Shown in pieces: positions 26,172 through 35,012 of a stretch of DNA of 64,000 bases; positions within the stretch are counted from its first letter, which is position 1; every line of letters starts with the position of its first letter. The stretch covers positions 558,001 to 622,000 of the forward strand of contig NZ_JABWTK010000001.1 in assembly GCF_020071995.1 (NCBI RefSeq). The letters run 5' to 3'. This stretch comes from Planococcus chinensis (GTDB lineage Bacteria > Bacillota > Bacilli > Bacillales_A > Planococcaceae). The position numbers and the translations under genes were made by a program. The notes under the pieces were generated by a model that saw nothing but the letters and a program-made list of their open reading frames with translations, was not told the DNA's origin and ran no database searches.

Positions 26172-27671
26172 GTGGAAAAGAAGCGGTCTTGGAAGTGGGG
26201 AGTTTTGTTGTTTTTAGCAGCGGTATTGGCTTTTTCACCGGTGCAATGGGGAAAGACCAATCAATCGGCCGGTGCGGATGAAGAATATGCCGGCTTGGCC
26301 AATCGAGTGAATCAGATTTTACAGGACGAGCGGCTGGACGGGGCACTGGCTGGCGTCAGCATCCGGAAAGCGGATTCAGGTGAAGTGGTTTACGACCATT
26401 TTGGAGATGTCCGGCTGAAACCGGCCTCCAATACGAAGTTGTTCAGCAGTACAGCGGCCCTTGAGACATTGGGTGAGGATTATCAATTCAGCACAGAAGT
26501 GCTTACTGACGGAAAACTGGCAGGGAAAGTCCTGCAAGGAAATTTGTATTTGAAAGGCAAGGGAGATCCGACTTTGCTGCAGGAAGATTTTGAGCAGTTT
26601 GCTGCCGAATTGAAAAGCCAGGGCATCCAAAAAGTAAAAGGCGATTTGATTGGCGATGATACGTGGTACGACGATGAACGCTTGTCTGAAGACCTGACGT
26701 GGAAAGATGAAATTTACTACTACGGCGGGCAAGTATCCGCATTGACGGCTTCGCCGAATGAAGACTATGACGCAGGGTCAGTCATTGTGGAAGTCAATCC
26801 GGGAGACCGGGCAGGAAGCGAAACAAAAGTGACGCTTACGCCTTATACCGATTACGTCAATATCATCAATAAAACGACGACTGTAGCGGCAGGAAAGGAA
26901 AAAACCGTCTCCATTACGCGTGAGCACGGAAGCAATGACATCATCATTGAAGGGGAAATGCCGCTTGAAGGATCGCGCACGCGTGAATGGATTGCAGTTT
27001 GGGAACCATCCGGTTATGCCTTGGACTTGTTTGAAAACGCGTTATTGGCTGAAGGCATCCAGTTGATCGGCAAACATAAAATGGCCATGGGCAAGACGCC
27101 TGAAGGAAGCACTTTGCTTGCGGAACGCAAATCCATGCCGCTGCGTGAGCTTTTCATTCCATTTATGAAACTGAGCAATAACGGCCATGGAGAAATTCTG
27201 GCAAAAGAGATGGGCCGGGTCGTATCCGGTGAAGGCAGCTGGGATGCAGGAATTGAAGTCATGGAAGGGGTAGCGGCTGATCTGGGAGTCGACACGGACA
27301 CGATTCAATTGCGCGATGCTTCCGGCATGTCCCATGTAAACTTGGTTCCGGCCAATGAAATTTCGCAGCTGCTTTATGCAGCGCAAGGCAAAGACTGGTA
27401 CGATACATTCCTCACGTCGCTTCCTGTAGCAGGAGCTGCGGACCGCATGGTAGGCGGAACGCTCCGCAACCGCATGAAGACGGGAGCGGCAACCGGCAAT
27501 GTCACAGCTAAAACGGGCAGCTTGACCGCTGTATCTTCTTTGTCTGGCTATGCTTCAACAAAAGACGGGGAAAAATTAATCTTTTCAATTGTCATCAATA
27601 ACGATTTAACGACAGTGACGCCGATTGAAGATGCAATTGCCACAGCGATTGCGGAATACGAAGGCGAATAA
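26172..27671 (+). CDS. D-alanyl-D-alanine carboxypeptidase/endopeptidase (PBP4 type, S13 family)
   Basis: A 499-residue low-molecular-weight penicillin-binding protein that trims or cleaves peptidoglycan cross-links outside the membrane. N-terminal hydrophobic signal WGVLLFLAAVLAFSPV (about 8-23). The active-site motif PASNTKLF (SxxK) is near 84-91, SNNGH (SxN) near 334 and AKTGS (KTG) near 453. The large insert between SxxK and SxN is the usual S13 domain. GTG 26172 is the preferred start, behind GAGGGAGATGG; the ATG at 26130 would add 14 residues in front of the signal. B. subtilis DacC is the nearest recalled relative. Single-gene unit. Confidence 0.92.
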   Translation: MEKKRSWKWGVLLFLAAVLAFSPVQWGKTNQSAGADEEYAGLANRVNQILQDERLDGALAGVSIRKADSGEVVYDHFGDVRLKPASNTKLFSSTAALETLGEDYQFSTEVLTDGKLAGKVLQGNLYLKGKGDPTLLQEDFEQFAAELKSQGIQKVKGDLIGDDTWYDDERLSEDLTWKDEIYYYGGQVSALTASPNEDYDAGSVIVEVNPGDRAGSETKVTLTPYTDYVNIINKTTTVAAGKEKTVSITREHGSNDIIIEGEMPLEGSRTREWIAVWEPSGYALDLFENALLAEGIQLIGKHKMAMGKTPEGSTLLAERKSMPLRELFIPFMKLSNNGHGEILAKEMGRVVSGEGSWDAGIEVMEGVAADLGVDTDTIQLRDASGMSHVNLVPANEISQLLYAAQGKDWYDTFLTSLPVAGAADRMVGGTLRNRMKTGAATGNVTAKTGSLTAVSSLSGYASTKDGEKLIFSIVINNDLTTVTPIEDAIATAIAEYEGE

Positions 27672-27672
27672 A

Positions 27673-27712
27673 AGAAAGGCCCCGAAAAGCAAGTTCTTTT
27701 CGGGGTTTTTCT
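27673..27712 (+). terminator. Terminator of the PBP4-type gene
   Basis: CCCCGAAAAG-CAAGTT-CTTTTCGGGG followed by T. Confidence 0.9.
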
Positions 27713-27823
27713 TATAGAAAAATGGAAGGCCATACGAATTATTCCTTCTGCTTATCTAGCAATTCTTGCACTTTTTCTGTATGTTTAATATATTCGGACA
27801 AATACTTCTAGGAGGCAATACAT

Positions 27824-28546
27824 ATGAAACCAATCATCGGTGTGACGTCATCAAAAGAATTAGGAAAAGCAAAATACCATATTCAGCAGGCTGATACGGA
27901 AGCTATTCTGCAAGCTGGCGGGCTGCCGATCATGCTGCCGCATTTGCTGCAGGACAGCGACATCGAACAGATAGCAGAGCGCATTGACGGGCTGTTTGCA
28001 GCCGGAGGCTATGATGTCGACCCGACGCTTTTTGGGGAAGAGCCGCATCCGAATCTCGGAACGATCATTCCATCACGGGATGCGTTTGAGCTGGCATTGA
28101 TCCAGAAAGTTCTGGAACTCGGAAAACCGATTTTGGGTGTCTGCCGCGGAGCGCAGATTTTAAATGTAGCGGTTGGCGGAGACATGTATCAGGATATTGC
28201 TGCGCAAAAAGAAGGCGCTTTGCTGCAGCACCAGCAGCAGTCCCCTGTAGAGCATGGCAGCCACTTTGTCCATGTAGCGGAAGGGTCACTGCTTCACCGC
28301 TTGACGGGCACTGAAAAATTAAGAGTCAACAGCCGCCATCATCAGGCCAACCGCAATGTGCCGGAGCCTTTCTTGATCAGTGGAACTGCGAGCGACGGTG
28401 TAGTGGAAGCGATCGAAAGCAAAGAACATCATTTTGTCCTGGGCCTCCAATGGCATCCTGAAAACATGGCCATTGCCACGGATGAAGCTTCGAAAAACAT
28501 CTTTAAAGGGTTCATCGAGGCGTGTACAGAAGAAGGAGATGAATAA
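27824..28546 (+). CDS. Peptidase C26 / gamma-glutamyl-gamma-aminobutyrate hydrolase-like class I amidotransferase
   Basis: A 240-residue glutamine-amidotransferase-fold hydrolase of the PuuD group. The nucleophile Cys lies in GVCRGAQILNVAVGG near residue 106, with the His/Glu pair in LQWHPEN near 211. VNSRHHQAN is also typical. Members cleave gamma-glutamyl amides or peptides. The gene touches the next one, a dipeptidase (stop then ATG directly), suggesting joint processing of small amides or peptides. AGGAGGCAATACAT precedes ATG 27824. Confidence 0.9.
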   Translation: MKPIIGVTSSKELGKAKYHIQQADTEAILQAGGLPIMLPHLLQDSDIEQIAERIDGLFAAGGYDVDPTLFGEEPHPNLGTIIPSRDAFELALIQKVLELGKPILGVCRGAQILNVAVGGDMYQDIAAQKEGALLQHQQQSPVEHGSHFVHVAEGSLLHRLTGTEKLRVNSRHHQANRNVPEPFLISGTASDGVVEAIESKEHHFVLGLQWHPENMAIATDEASKNIFKGFIEACTEEGDE

Positions 28547-29572
28547 ATGCATATCATCGATACCCATTGTGACGCCTTATTAAAATTGCAATTAGCTAAA
28601 AGAGGCAGGTTCTTTCAACAGGAACCGCTCGATTTCACCGATTCGGAAGTGCTGGATACGAATTTCAGGCGTCTTCAGGCAGGTGGAGTGAAAGTGCAGT
28701 TTTTCGCCATTTTCCTGTATCCGGATGTGCCATCAGAGGAAAAATGGCAGCACGCACTCGAACAAGTGGATTTGTTCTATACAGAAGTGCTCGGGAAAAA
28801 CCCGGCCATGAAACATATTAAAAAATGGGAAGACATCGACCGTTTGAAAGACGATGAAATCGGCGCGGTCCTTACACTTGAAGGGGCAGATGCCTTCGGC
28901 AATGATTTGATGAAGCTGCGCCAATTATACCGTCTTGGTGTCTTATCCGTCGGTTTGACATGGAACAACGCCAATCTGTGTGCGGACGGCGCCGGGGAGC
29001 CGCGCGGAGGCGGATTGACGCTGCTTGGCAAAGAAGTGGTGCAGCTGAACAATGAGCACCGGGTTTTCACGGACGTTTCACATTTGTCCGTAAAAGGCTT
29101 CTGGGAGGTCATGGAACTGGCGGATTATCCGATTGCGAGCCATTCCAATGCACGGGCACTTCGTAATCATCCACGCAACCTTGACGACGAACAGGCGAAA
29201 GCGATGTTTGCGAAGAATGGCCTGATTGATGTGGTATTTTGCCTTGATTTCATCAAAGAAGATACATCTCGGGTAGAGATTCCGGATTTGATCAAGCACA
29301 TCGACCATTTCTGCGGGCTAGGCGGAGTTAAACAGATCGGCATCGGTTCGGATTTTGACGGCATCGTTTCCCACATTAACGATTTGGAAAATGCCTCGAA
29401 ATTTCAGAATCTGATCAATGAGCTGCAAAAGCATTACTCGGAAGACGAAGTCGCAGGCTTTGCGTACCGGAATTTCCTGGAGCACCGGCCAGGGCTAAGA
29501 CAAGGGGCGATTGATAATGGAAGACAGTTTGAAAGAAAAAGTGAAGTCGGTATTTGGCAAAAACGCGGATAA
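28547..29572 (+). CDS. M19 family (membrane-type/renal) dipeptidase
   Basis: A 341-residue zinc dipeptidase. DTHCDALLKL with the first metal His-x-Asp lies at the N-terminus, VLTLEGADAF with the bridging Glu near 111, then SHSNARALRNHPRN near 203 and IGIGSDFDG near 267. It cleaves dipeptides, including D-containing or unusual ones. The normal family end would be near FAYRNFLEHRPG at about residue 317. Here the frame continues some 24 residues into the next gene, overlapping it by 56 bp, which may reflect a lost stop or small indel. Co-transcribed with the preceding C26 peptidase. Confidence 0.9.
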   Translation: MHIIDTHCDALLKLQLAKRGRFFQQEPLDFTDSEVLDTNFRRLQAGGVKVQFFAIFLYPDVPSEEKWQHALEQVDLFYTEVLGKNPAMKHIKKWEDIDRLKDDEIGAVLTLEGADAFGNDLMKLRQLYRLGVLSVGLTWNNANLCADGAGEPRGGGLTLLGKEVVQLNNEHRVFTDVSHLSVKGFWEVMELADYPIASHSNARALRNHPRNLDDEQAKAMFAKNGLIDVVFCLDFIKEDTSRVEIPDLIKHIDHFCGLGGVKQIGIGSDFDGIVSHINDLENASKFQNLINELQKHYSEDEVAGFAYRNFLEHRPGLRQGAIDNGRQFERKSEVGIWQKRG

Positions 29573-30287
29573 GTATGTCACCAGCGACATCCATGCAAAA
29601 GGCGATGACCTTCCGCTCCTTGCTGAGTGGCTGCAGCTTGAAAAGGAATCATCGGTACTGGACATCGCAACCGGAGGCGGTCATGTGTCAAGAGCACTTG
29701 CACCGCATGCCGGCACCGTCGTTTCAACGGATTTGACAGAGGCTATGCTGGAAAATACAGCGAAGCATCTGAAAGAAGACTTTGGCAATATCTTGTACGT
29801 CATAGCAGATGCCGAGGGGCTGCCTTTTTTGCCGGAAAGCTTTGATGCGGCTGTCTGCCGGATTGCACCGCATCATTTTCCACATCCGGAAAAGTTTATC
29901 CGGGAAACAGCACGCGTCCTGAAACCCGGCGGCAAGTTTATTTTAATTGATAATATTGCGCCCGAAGAAAACGAACTGGCGCTATTTATGAATACAACGG
30001 AAAAGCTGCGGGACGCCAGCCATGCGCGCTGCTTATCAAAAAATGAATGGCGCCAACTGCTACAAGAGAATGACTTAAAGGAAATCCAATCGCTGGACCG
30101 CAAAAAGACCTTCCAGTACCCGACGTGGGTGAGAAGGACGGCTGAAAGCGAAGAGCAGATCCAGCGGGTGGAGAAGCATTTGTTGGGAGCCGGTGCAGCA
30201 GCACAGGAGTATTTCCAAATCGATGTCCAAAACGGAGAAGTCCAGTCTTTTGTTATCGATGAGTGGATGGTTATGGCCAAAAAATAA
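29517..30287 (+). CDS. Class I SAM-dependent methyltransferase
   Basis: A 256-residue cytoplasmic methyltransferase of the UbiE/Methyltransf_11 type. The SAM-binding motif I reads VLDIATGGGHVSRAL near residue 43-57, with the acidic post-I residue in VSTDLTEAML. Motif II is FDAAVCRIAPHHF, and PGGKFILIDN is motif III. ATG 29517 is nine bases after AAGGGG; TTG 29511 is too close. It overlaps the dipeptidase end, so translation is probably coupled. The substrate is unknown. Confidence 0.88.
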   Translation: MEDSLKEKVKSVFGKNADKYVTSDIHAKGDDLPLLAEWLQLEKESSVLDIATGGGHVSRALAPHAGTVVSTDLTEAMLENTAKHLKEDFGNILYVIADAEGLPFLPESFDAAVCRIAPHHFPHPEKFIRETARVLKPGGKFILIDNIAPEENELALFMNTTEKLRDASHARCLSKNEWRQLLQENDLKEIQSLDRKKTFQYPTWVRRTAESEEQIQRVEKHLLGAGAAAQEYFQIDVQNGEVQSFVIDEWMVMAKK

Positions 30288-30326
30288 AACCAGCACGCTG
30301 ACGTTTGTCAGCGTGCTGGTTTTTTT
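30287..30326. terminator. Terminator between methyltransferase and YihY genes
   Basis: AAACCAGCACGCTGAC-GTTT-GTCAGCGTGCTGGTTT, a long perfect stem with T on one side and A on the other; it serves both convergent genes. Confidence 0.92.
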
Positions 30327-31174
30327 CATTCTTCGTATACTTGAGCAGGGGCGTTTTTCGTATGCTTTCGTTTATGCAAGATGGCGTTGATTTCGGCTCC
30401 GACAACCAGGATTAAGCCGGTTAGGAAGAACCAAAGCATCAGAACGATCAAACCGCCAAGGCTGCCGTAAGTGGCAGAATAACTACCGAAATTTGACACG
30501 TAAAATGAGAAGCCAAGTGATACGACTTGCCATAGAACCGTGGCAATAACTGCCCCGATGATCACTTCCTTGAATGGAAAATGTTTGTTCGGTGCAAATT
30601 TATAAAGGAATGCCAAGACGAGACTCATCACGGCAATCGAAATGACCCAGCGAAGCACTTGGAAAATGATTTCCGTCTGCGATGGCAAGTTTAAAAATGA
30701 ACTGATCATGTCAATAATGGCTCCGCCGAAAATTGGAAGCACAAGTGCAATGATGACCGCTACCAACATAAAGAGAGTCAGGATGATTGCCATCCCTTTC
30801 AACTTGATGAAAGAACGCGTTTCTTCTACATCATAGGCCTGGTTAGTAGCTTCGATAAAAGCTGTCATGGCATTGGATGCAGACCATAAAGTCCCTAAAA
30901 TACCGAATGTCAACAAACCGCCTGAAGGGGTTGTAACTACACTGACAATCGTATCTTGGAATGTGTTGGCTACTTCTCCTGGAAGAATCGTAGCGATAAA
31001 GTCCATGACACGCTGCGGGTCAAGCTGTAAATAAGGTAAAATTGCTAGTAATAAGATCAATAATGGAACAATGGCCAGTAGATAATAATAAGCCTGTGCA
31101 GCAGCCAATGTCGTGGCTCTGTCTTTTTTGATTTCGCCGACCAGATCTTTGGCGACGCCCATCGCTTTGCTCAT
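30326..31174 (-). CDS. YihY/BrkB family inner membrane protein
   Basis: A 282-residue membrane protein (formerly called ribonuclease BN-like) with about six spans. AAQAYYYLLAIVPLLILLLA is the first, followed by LWSASNAMTAFIEATNQAYDVEETRSF, a conserved loop, and GGLIVLMLWFFLTGLILVVGAEINA near the C-terminus, which is the family hallmark. Function is not established in the family, and earlier nuclease claims were not upheld. A good AAGGAGG lies before ATG 31174 on the minus strand. Single-gene unit ending at the shared terminator. Confidence 0.9.
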   Translation of the reverse strand: MSKAMGVAKDLVGEIKKDRATTLAAAQAYYYLLAIVPLLILLLAILPYLQLDPQRVMDFIATILPGEVANTFQDTIVSVVTTPSGGLLTFGILGTLWSASNAMTAFIEATNQAYDVEETRSFIKLKGMAIILTLFMLVAVIIALVLPIFGGAIIDMISSFLNLPSQTEIIFQVLRWVISIAVMSLVLAFLYKFAPNKHFPFKEVIIGAVIATVLWQVVSLGFSFYVSNFGSYSATYGSLGGLIVLMLWFFLTGLILVVGAEINAILHKRKHTKNAPAQVYEE

Positions 31175-31292
31175 AAACCCAACCTCCTTAGTTAATGTTG
31201 CTTATCTTTTATATGCCCCGTAAAGGCAGGTTTTAATCCTTTAAAAGGAAAGAAGCGCACATGCAAATTGACATGCCGCTCCATTTGACTGC

Positions 31293-31652
31293 TTATTCCA
31301 ATGTTTTTGCCCCTATAATTTCTTCAAATGAAAGCTTTTGCATATGAAGTCCGGTGTCGAGATGAAGCTTTTTCAGGCGCATATCAACAGCTGCAATCAA
31401 CCCGGTGAACGTTTGGGGACCTTCCCGCCAGATGCGGATTTCAACGTCGCACTGCCGCTTGTAAGCGAGTTGGATTTCCTCGAAAATCGCTTCCAGATCA
31501 AACTCGTTCAATGCAGGGCGGCTGTTGTAACGGTCTTCCTCCTGCCATTCTTTCAGCATGTCCACATGCTCTGTCAGCATCATCGCGGTCCATTTGATGC
31601 GCCCGCGGTCCTTGATCTGGCCCTTTACCGACATATGTTTATTCAATTTCAT
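31293..31652 (-). CDS. YolD-like protein under LexA control, without adjacent UvrX/DNA polymerase
   Basis: A 119-residue protein with the YolD signature DRGRIKWTAMMLTEHVDML near residue 16-34. YolD-like genes in Firmicutes often sit beside Y-family DNA polymerase genes (uvrX, yqjW) and are SOS-induced. Here no polymerase is next to it. ATG 31652 follows AAGGAGGGC; the longer frame would start upstream of the promoter operator. A LexA box overlaps the transcription start, so DNA damage control is strongly suggested. The molecular role is unknown. Confidence 0.88.
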   Translation of the reverse strand: MKLNKHMSVKGQIKDRGRIKWTAMMLTEHVDMLKEWQEEDRYNSRPALNEFDLEAIFEEIQLAYKRQCDVEIRIWREGPQTFTGLIAAVDMRLKKLHLDTGLHMQKLSFEEIIGAKTLE

Positions 31653-31677
31653 GAATAGCCCTCCTTTTTCTCTTGTA

Positions 31678-31691
31678 GGAACATTTGTTCC
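31678..31691. promoter_or_regulatory. LexA (DinR/SOS) box
   Basis: GGAACATTTGTTCC matches the Bacillus GAAC-N4-GTTC operator, with the flanking G and C also symmetric. It lies right after the -10 of the yolD-like promoter. Confidence 0.85.
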
Positions 31692-31692
31692 T

Positions 31693-31721
31693 ATTCTATA
31701 GAAAGGATCGGGCAGGGTCAA
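31693..31721 (-). promoter_or_regulatory. Promoter of the yolD-like gene
   Basis: Minus strand TTGACC (31721-31716), a 17-bp spacer and TAGAAT (31698-31693). Confidence 0.75.
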
Positions 31722-31752
31722 TCGCTAATCAATGAACAACGATTGCATAACG

Positions 31753-31783
31753 AAAAAAGACTTTCCGCATAGGAAAGTCTTTT
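31753..31783 (-). terminator. Terminator of the CNNM-family gene
   Basis: AAAAGACTTTCC-GCAT-GGAAAGTCTTTT; on the minus strand it follows the stop at 31786 within a few bases and ends in T. Confidence 0.88.
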
Positions 31784-31785
31784 CA

Positions 31786-33087
31786 TCAGTCTTTAAAAAT
31801 ATCAACAGCCACTTTTAGAATATGGTGGTTTTCCATATCGATAATCGACCAGCGATATCCTTCTTTTTCTACGATGTCGCCGGTTTCAGCCTCAATCAGC
31901 TGATGCTGGATCCAGCCGGCAATCGTATCGATATCGTTGCTGTCTTCAAACTCCATATTAAAGCGCTCTTCCAAATCCTTTAACAGGACACGGCCCGCTA
32001 TCAAATAGCGGTTCTCGCTTTCTTTAATAATTTCAGCTTCTTCTTCATCGTCAAATTCATCGCGAATTTCGCCAACAATTTCTTCCAGGATGTCTTCCAT
32101 CGTAATAATACCGGATGTGCCGCCATACTCATCGATAACTAAGGCGATGTGTGTCCGGTCTTTCTGCATTTTCATGAGAGCCGTCTGAAGCGGCGTCGTT
32201 TCATGGAAATAGGGAAGTTCATGGATAAAGTCAGCCATATTGACCTCGCCGTTCACTGCATAATGGGTCAAAATTTCTTTGGCATTGATAAACCCGATCA
32301 AATCGTCCTTGTCGCCGTCATTTGCTATCGGATAGCGCGTATAACGATGTTCGCGGAGCTCGGTCAGCAATTCCTCGCTGCTCAAATCCTGCGGGAATGC
32401 GATAATTTGCGTACGGGGCACCATCACATCTTTGGCGCTTCGCTCATCGAAAGCAAAAATATTTTGCATATAGGACAATTCGGTCTGATTGATTTCGCCG
32501 CTTTGAAAACTTTGAGCCATAATGATTTTCAGTTCTTCTTCCGAGTGGGCTTGCTCATCTTTGACTGGCTGTACGCCGAAAATCCGAAGAAATACACGTG
32601 CCGATCCATTCAGCAGGAAGATGAACGGAGCCATCAGTTTGCCGAACCAGTACAGTGGTGGAGCCAAAAGCAGTGTCATGCGCTCGGCGAACTGTAATGC
32701 GAGCGATTTTGGCGCCATTTCTCCGACTACTACGTGCAAAAAAGTCACAAGCGAGAATGCCAGCACAAACGAAATGATTAACGACACAGAGTCCGGAACG
32801 CCGAGAAGTTCAAACAAAGGATGCAGGAGGCGTTCGACTGTCGGTTCTCCGAGCCAACCAAGGCCAAGAGCGGTTACCGTGATGCCAAGCTGGCAAGCCG
32901 ACAAATAATAATCGAGATCGCTGACTACTTTCTTTACAAGAACGGCTTTTTTATTTCCTTCTTCAATCAACTGCTCGATGCGCGAAATGCGGACTTTGAC
33001 AACGGCAAATTCTGCGCCGACGAAAAAGGCGGTTAACGCGATTAATAAGACAAGTAAAGCTAAATTCACTAAAAGTATGGGGTCCAA
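31786..33087 (-). CDS. CNNM/CorC (hemolysin C-like) transporter-associated membrane protein
   Basis: A 433-residue protein with the standard order. DUF21/CNNM membrane domain is about 1-190, with [14 protein letters not shown] at the start and [12 protein letters not shown] near 125. A CBS pair covers about 205-330 ([24 protein letters not shown]). The CorC_HlyC domain is about 345-430 ([17 protein letters not shown]). Relatives mediate Mg efflux or sodium/magnesium exchange. TTG start behind AAGGGAA, which lies in a small hairpin AATCCCTTAT/AAGGGATT on the message. Single-gene unit with its own terminator. Confidence 0.92.
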   Translation of the reverse strand: MDPILLVNLALLVLLIALTAFFVGAEFAVVKVRISRIEQLIEEGNKKAVLVKKVVSDLDYYLSACQLGITVTALGLGWLGEPTVERLLHPLFELLGVPDSVSLIISFVLAFSLVTFLHVVVGEMAPKSLALQFAERMTLLLAPPLYWFGKLMAPFIFLLNGSARVFLRIFGVQPVKDEQAHSEEELKIIMAQSFQSGEINQTELSYMQNIFAFDERSAKDVMVPRTQIIAFPQDLSSEELLTELREHRYTRYPIANDGDKDDLIGFINAKEILTHYAVNGEVNMADFIHELPYFHETTPLQTALMKMQKDRTHIALVIDEYGGTSGIITMEDILEEIVGEIRDEFDDEEEAEIIKESENRYLIAGRVLLKDLEERFNMEFEDSNDIDTIAGWIQHQLIEAETGDIVEKEGYRWSIIDMENHHILKVAVDIFKD

Positions 33088-33180
33088 TAAATTCCCTTAA
33101 ATAAGGGATTCACCTCCGGGTTATTTTATATACCTTTAAATTTACCATAAATTAAAGGGAAAACCTACAGGCAACTCTTG

Positions 33181-33807
33181 TCAGTCTTCAAGTACAGCGC
33201 GCGTAATTTCCTTGATATCAATGATGGTATCTTCATTGATGACGTCATCGAGCATCACTTCTCTGAAATAAGTGACGCTTGCTTTCAACGGAAGGGCAAG
33301 CAGTTTTTTCAGTGCAATCCGGTACATGGCGACAAATTCCTTGTCGGCGTTGCCGCGCTTCAATTCAGCGAAAGATTCATAGAACTGATCCAGTTTGTCT
33401 GCCATCTCCAGCAGCCGTCCTTCGATAGTGGCATCTTTGCCTTCTTTCATCCGGTCAAAAAAGACTTCCTGAAACTCTTCAGGAATTTCCCGGATGATGA
33501 ATTTTTCCATCATGCCTTCTTCGACTTTGGCAATCATTTCTTTCAGTTCAGGCGAGGAGTGCTTGACCGGTGTTTTGATGTCTCCGATAAAAACTTCCGC
33601 AAAGTCATGGTTGATGGTCTTTTCATATAACGACTTCCAATCGATGGTTTCCCCGGCCCGTTCTTCAATCGTTGCAAAAAACAATGCGTATTGGCTGACT
33701 TTCCAAGAGTGGGCCGCCACATTGTGTTCTTCAAATTTAAATCTTCCAGGAGCACGGATAATCCGCTCCAAATCGTTCAGTGAAGTAAAAAATTTATGAA
33801 TTCCCAT
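33181..33807 (-). CDS. HD-domain phosphohydrolase, YfbR-like 5'-deoxynucleotidase
   Basis: A 208-residue HD-fold phosphohydrolase. AAHSWKVSQYAL carries the first metal His near residue 32, INHDFAEVFIGDIKTPVKH holds the HD pair near 66-67 and the Asp/Glu, and LEMADKLDQF supplies the last Asp near 134. The family removes phosphate from deoxynucleoside 5'-monophosphates and so balances dNTP pools. GGAGTCGAGGGA precedes ATG 33807 on the minus strand. Upstream is the CNNM gene in the same direction with 93 bp between; no shared function is obvious. Confidence 0.88.
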   Translation of the reverse strand: MGIHKFFTSLNDLERIIRAPGRFKFEEHNVAAHSWKVSQYALFFATIEERAGETIDWKSLYEKTINHDFAEVFIGDIKTPVKHSSPELKEMIAKVEEGMMEKFIIREIPEEFQEVFFDRMKEGKDATIEGRLLEMADKLDQFYESFAELKRGNADKEFVAMYRIALKKLLALPLKASVTYFREVMLDDVINEDTIIDIKEITRAVLED

Positions 33808-33901
33808 TCCCTCGACTCCTTTAGTATAATTTCTCTACCAACACCATACCCCATTTTGCGTATAATAAAAAAGAGATCATTAAAAAAGGAGCACAATTCG
33901 C

Positions 33902-34381
33902 ATGACAGGGAAAACACACATCACAGGCGGAATTGCAGCAAGTCTTGCTTTTGCCCAAATTACCAATTACGATCCCGTTATTTTGTTAAGTGCGGGAGTA
34001 GTCGGCGCCATCCTTCCGGACATTTGCCACGGCGGCAGCAAAATCGGGCGGGCGCTTCCGCTTCTATCGAAAATCATCAATACCTTGTTTGGCCACCGGA
34101 CGTTCACGCACAGCTTGCTGTTCTTATTGCTCATTGGAGCATTATTGAATGCAACACCGCTCCATGAAGCAGCGGTTGCTGGCATATTGGTGGGGATGGC
34201 CAGCCATTTTCTTTTGGATATGGCGACAAAAAGAGGGATTAAATTATTGTTTCCGTTTAAACTCAACGTACGTTTTCCAATAACGACAACCACGGGAGGA
34301 ACCGTGGAATACTTTGTATTCGCCGCACTCTCACTGCTTTCCGTTTATTTTGGCTATGAAGCTTTTGCTGTTTACTTTTAA
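33902..34381 (+). CDS. Metal-dependent hydrolase of the YdjM/YvsG (DUF457) membrane family
   Basis: A 159-residue membrane protein starting MTGKTHITGGIAASLA, with the conserved His after Thr-Gly-Lys-Thr. LPDICHGGSKIGR lies near residue 39, GHRTFTHSLLF near 64 and MASHFLLDMATKRG near 99, all with the His/Asp pattern thought to bind metal. The family is annotated as inner-membrane hydrolases, E. coli YdjM being SOS-induced. No LexA box is visible here. AAAGGAGCAC precedes ATG 33902. Function not established. Confidence 0.9.
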   Translation: MTGKTHITGGIAASLAFAQITNYDPVILLSAGVVGAILPDICHGGSKIGRALPLLSKIINTLFGHRTFTHSLLFLLLIGALLNATPLHEAAVAGILVGMASHFLLDMATKRGIKLLFPFKLNVRFPITTTTGGTVEYFVFAALSLLSVYFGYEAFAVYF

Positions 34382-34447
34382 AGAGTGGTTTTGTTAAAGG
34401 GATTCGGGGAATATCTTCCTTAAACACAGTAAAGGGAGGGAGATTTT

Positions 34448-34639
34448 GTGGGAAAAGACGATTTTTCAACTGAGAGACAGCCGGACACCCCTGCAGAAAG
34501 CCGCCGCCAGCGGGAAGAATTCGAAAGCATTGATCAGGAATCCGCTGAAGACGGAGCCGAGATGGAAAAAAGAGGCGCCCACAGCAACCTTGGAATTGGC
34601 GACGAACAAAACACGGTTGAAGAAAAAGAAGGAAATTAA
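34448..34639 (+). CDS. Small hydrophilic acidic protein, unknown
   Basis: A 63-residue, highly charged protein rich in Glu, Asp, Arg and Ser, without hydrophobic core segments. It is probably disordered, in the manner of small acid-rich stress or spore-related proteins, but with no recognised family. The GTG start is supported by AAAGGGAGGGAG at a suitable distance, and the stop lies just before a terminator. A longer frame (34446-34847) in another phase runs through the repeat element and is not credible. It may be a second gene of the YdjM-like unit 66 bp upstream. Confidence 0.65.
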   Translation: MGKDDFSTERQPDTPAESRRQREEFESIDQESAEDGAEMEKRGAHSNLGIGDEQNTVEEKEGN

Positions 34640-34642
34640 AAA

Positions 34643-34676
34643 AGGAAAGGCACCTGTTCATTCAGGTGCCTTTCCT
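34643..34676. terminator. Left duplicate of a 34-bp terminator hairpin
   Basis: AGGAAAGGCACCTG-TTCATT-CAGGTGCCTTTCCT, a perfect 14-bp stem. The identical 34 bp in the same orientation are at 35013-35046. This copy has lost the trailing T run, because the repeat element starts directly after CCT. Confidence 0.9.
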
Positions 34677-35012
34677 CAGGCTGTCGAGAAACATTCCATT
34701 CTTTTAAGCCATTTCGCTCCAAGTGGACGCTTTCCGCGGGCACGGCTTCAGCCGCTTCCTTCGCGCTGCTCAGTCCAGGGTCTTCAGCTCGTGCTGTTCC
34801 CGCTGGAGTCGCCACTTTCCGCTTCATTCGGCTCACTCTTTCAATAAAGATTGTTTTATTTGAAAGAGTGGATAAGTATATATGCTTTTTATTCACAGTT
34901 CACTGTCGATATGGAGCAAACCAGCGGAGACGCCCGCGGCAAGCGCAGCTGGTTTGCGGAATATCGGAGATATTCTAAGGGTAATTTTTTCTATATCTTT
35001 CTCAACAAGCTG
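34677..35012. repeat. Intergenic repeat element E3 (shortest, 336 bp)
   Basis: The left end CAGGCTGTCGAGAAAC and the reverse complement of the right end CAGCTTGTTGAGAAAG are imperfect terminal inverted repeats. The first half is TTTCCGCGGGCACGGCTTC ... CCGCTGGAGTCGCC. A central hairpin CACTCTTTCAATAAA / TTTATTTGAAAGAGTG follows near 34834-34870. The second half has GATATGGAGCAAACCAGCGGAG and CCGCGGCAAGCGCAGCTGG and ends with a small palindrome, AATATCGGAGATATT. Most compact copy and the clearest view of the basic plan. Same orientation as E5. Confidence 0.85.

Noticed and set aside
33088..33130. Riboswitch (Mg or Mn type) before the CNNM gene
   Set aside because: Only a short CCCTTAT/AAGGG hairpin at the ribosome site is present; no M-box or yybP-type consensus.
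34446..34847. 133-codon frame spanning the end of the small acidic gene and repeat E3
   Set aside because: It reads through a terminator and the repeat element in a different phase from the supported small gene, with repeat-derived composition.
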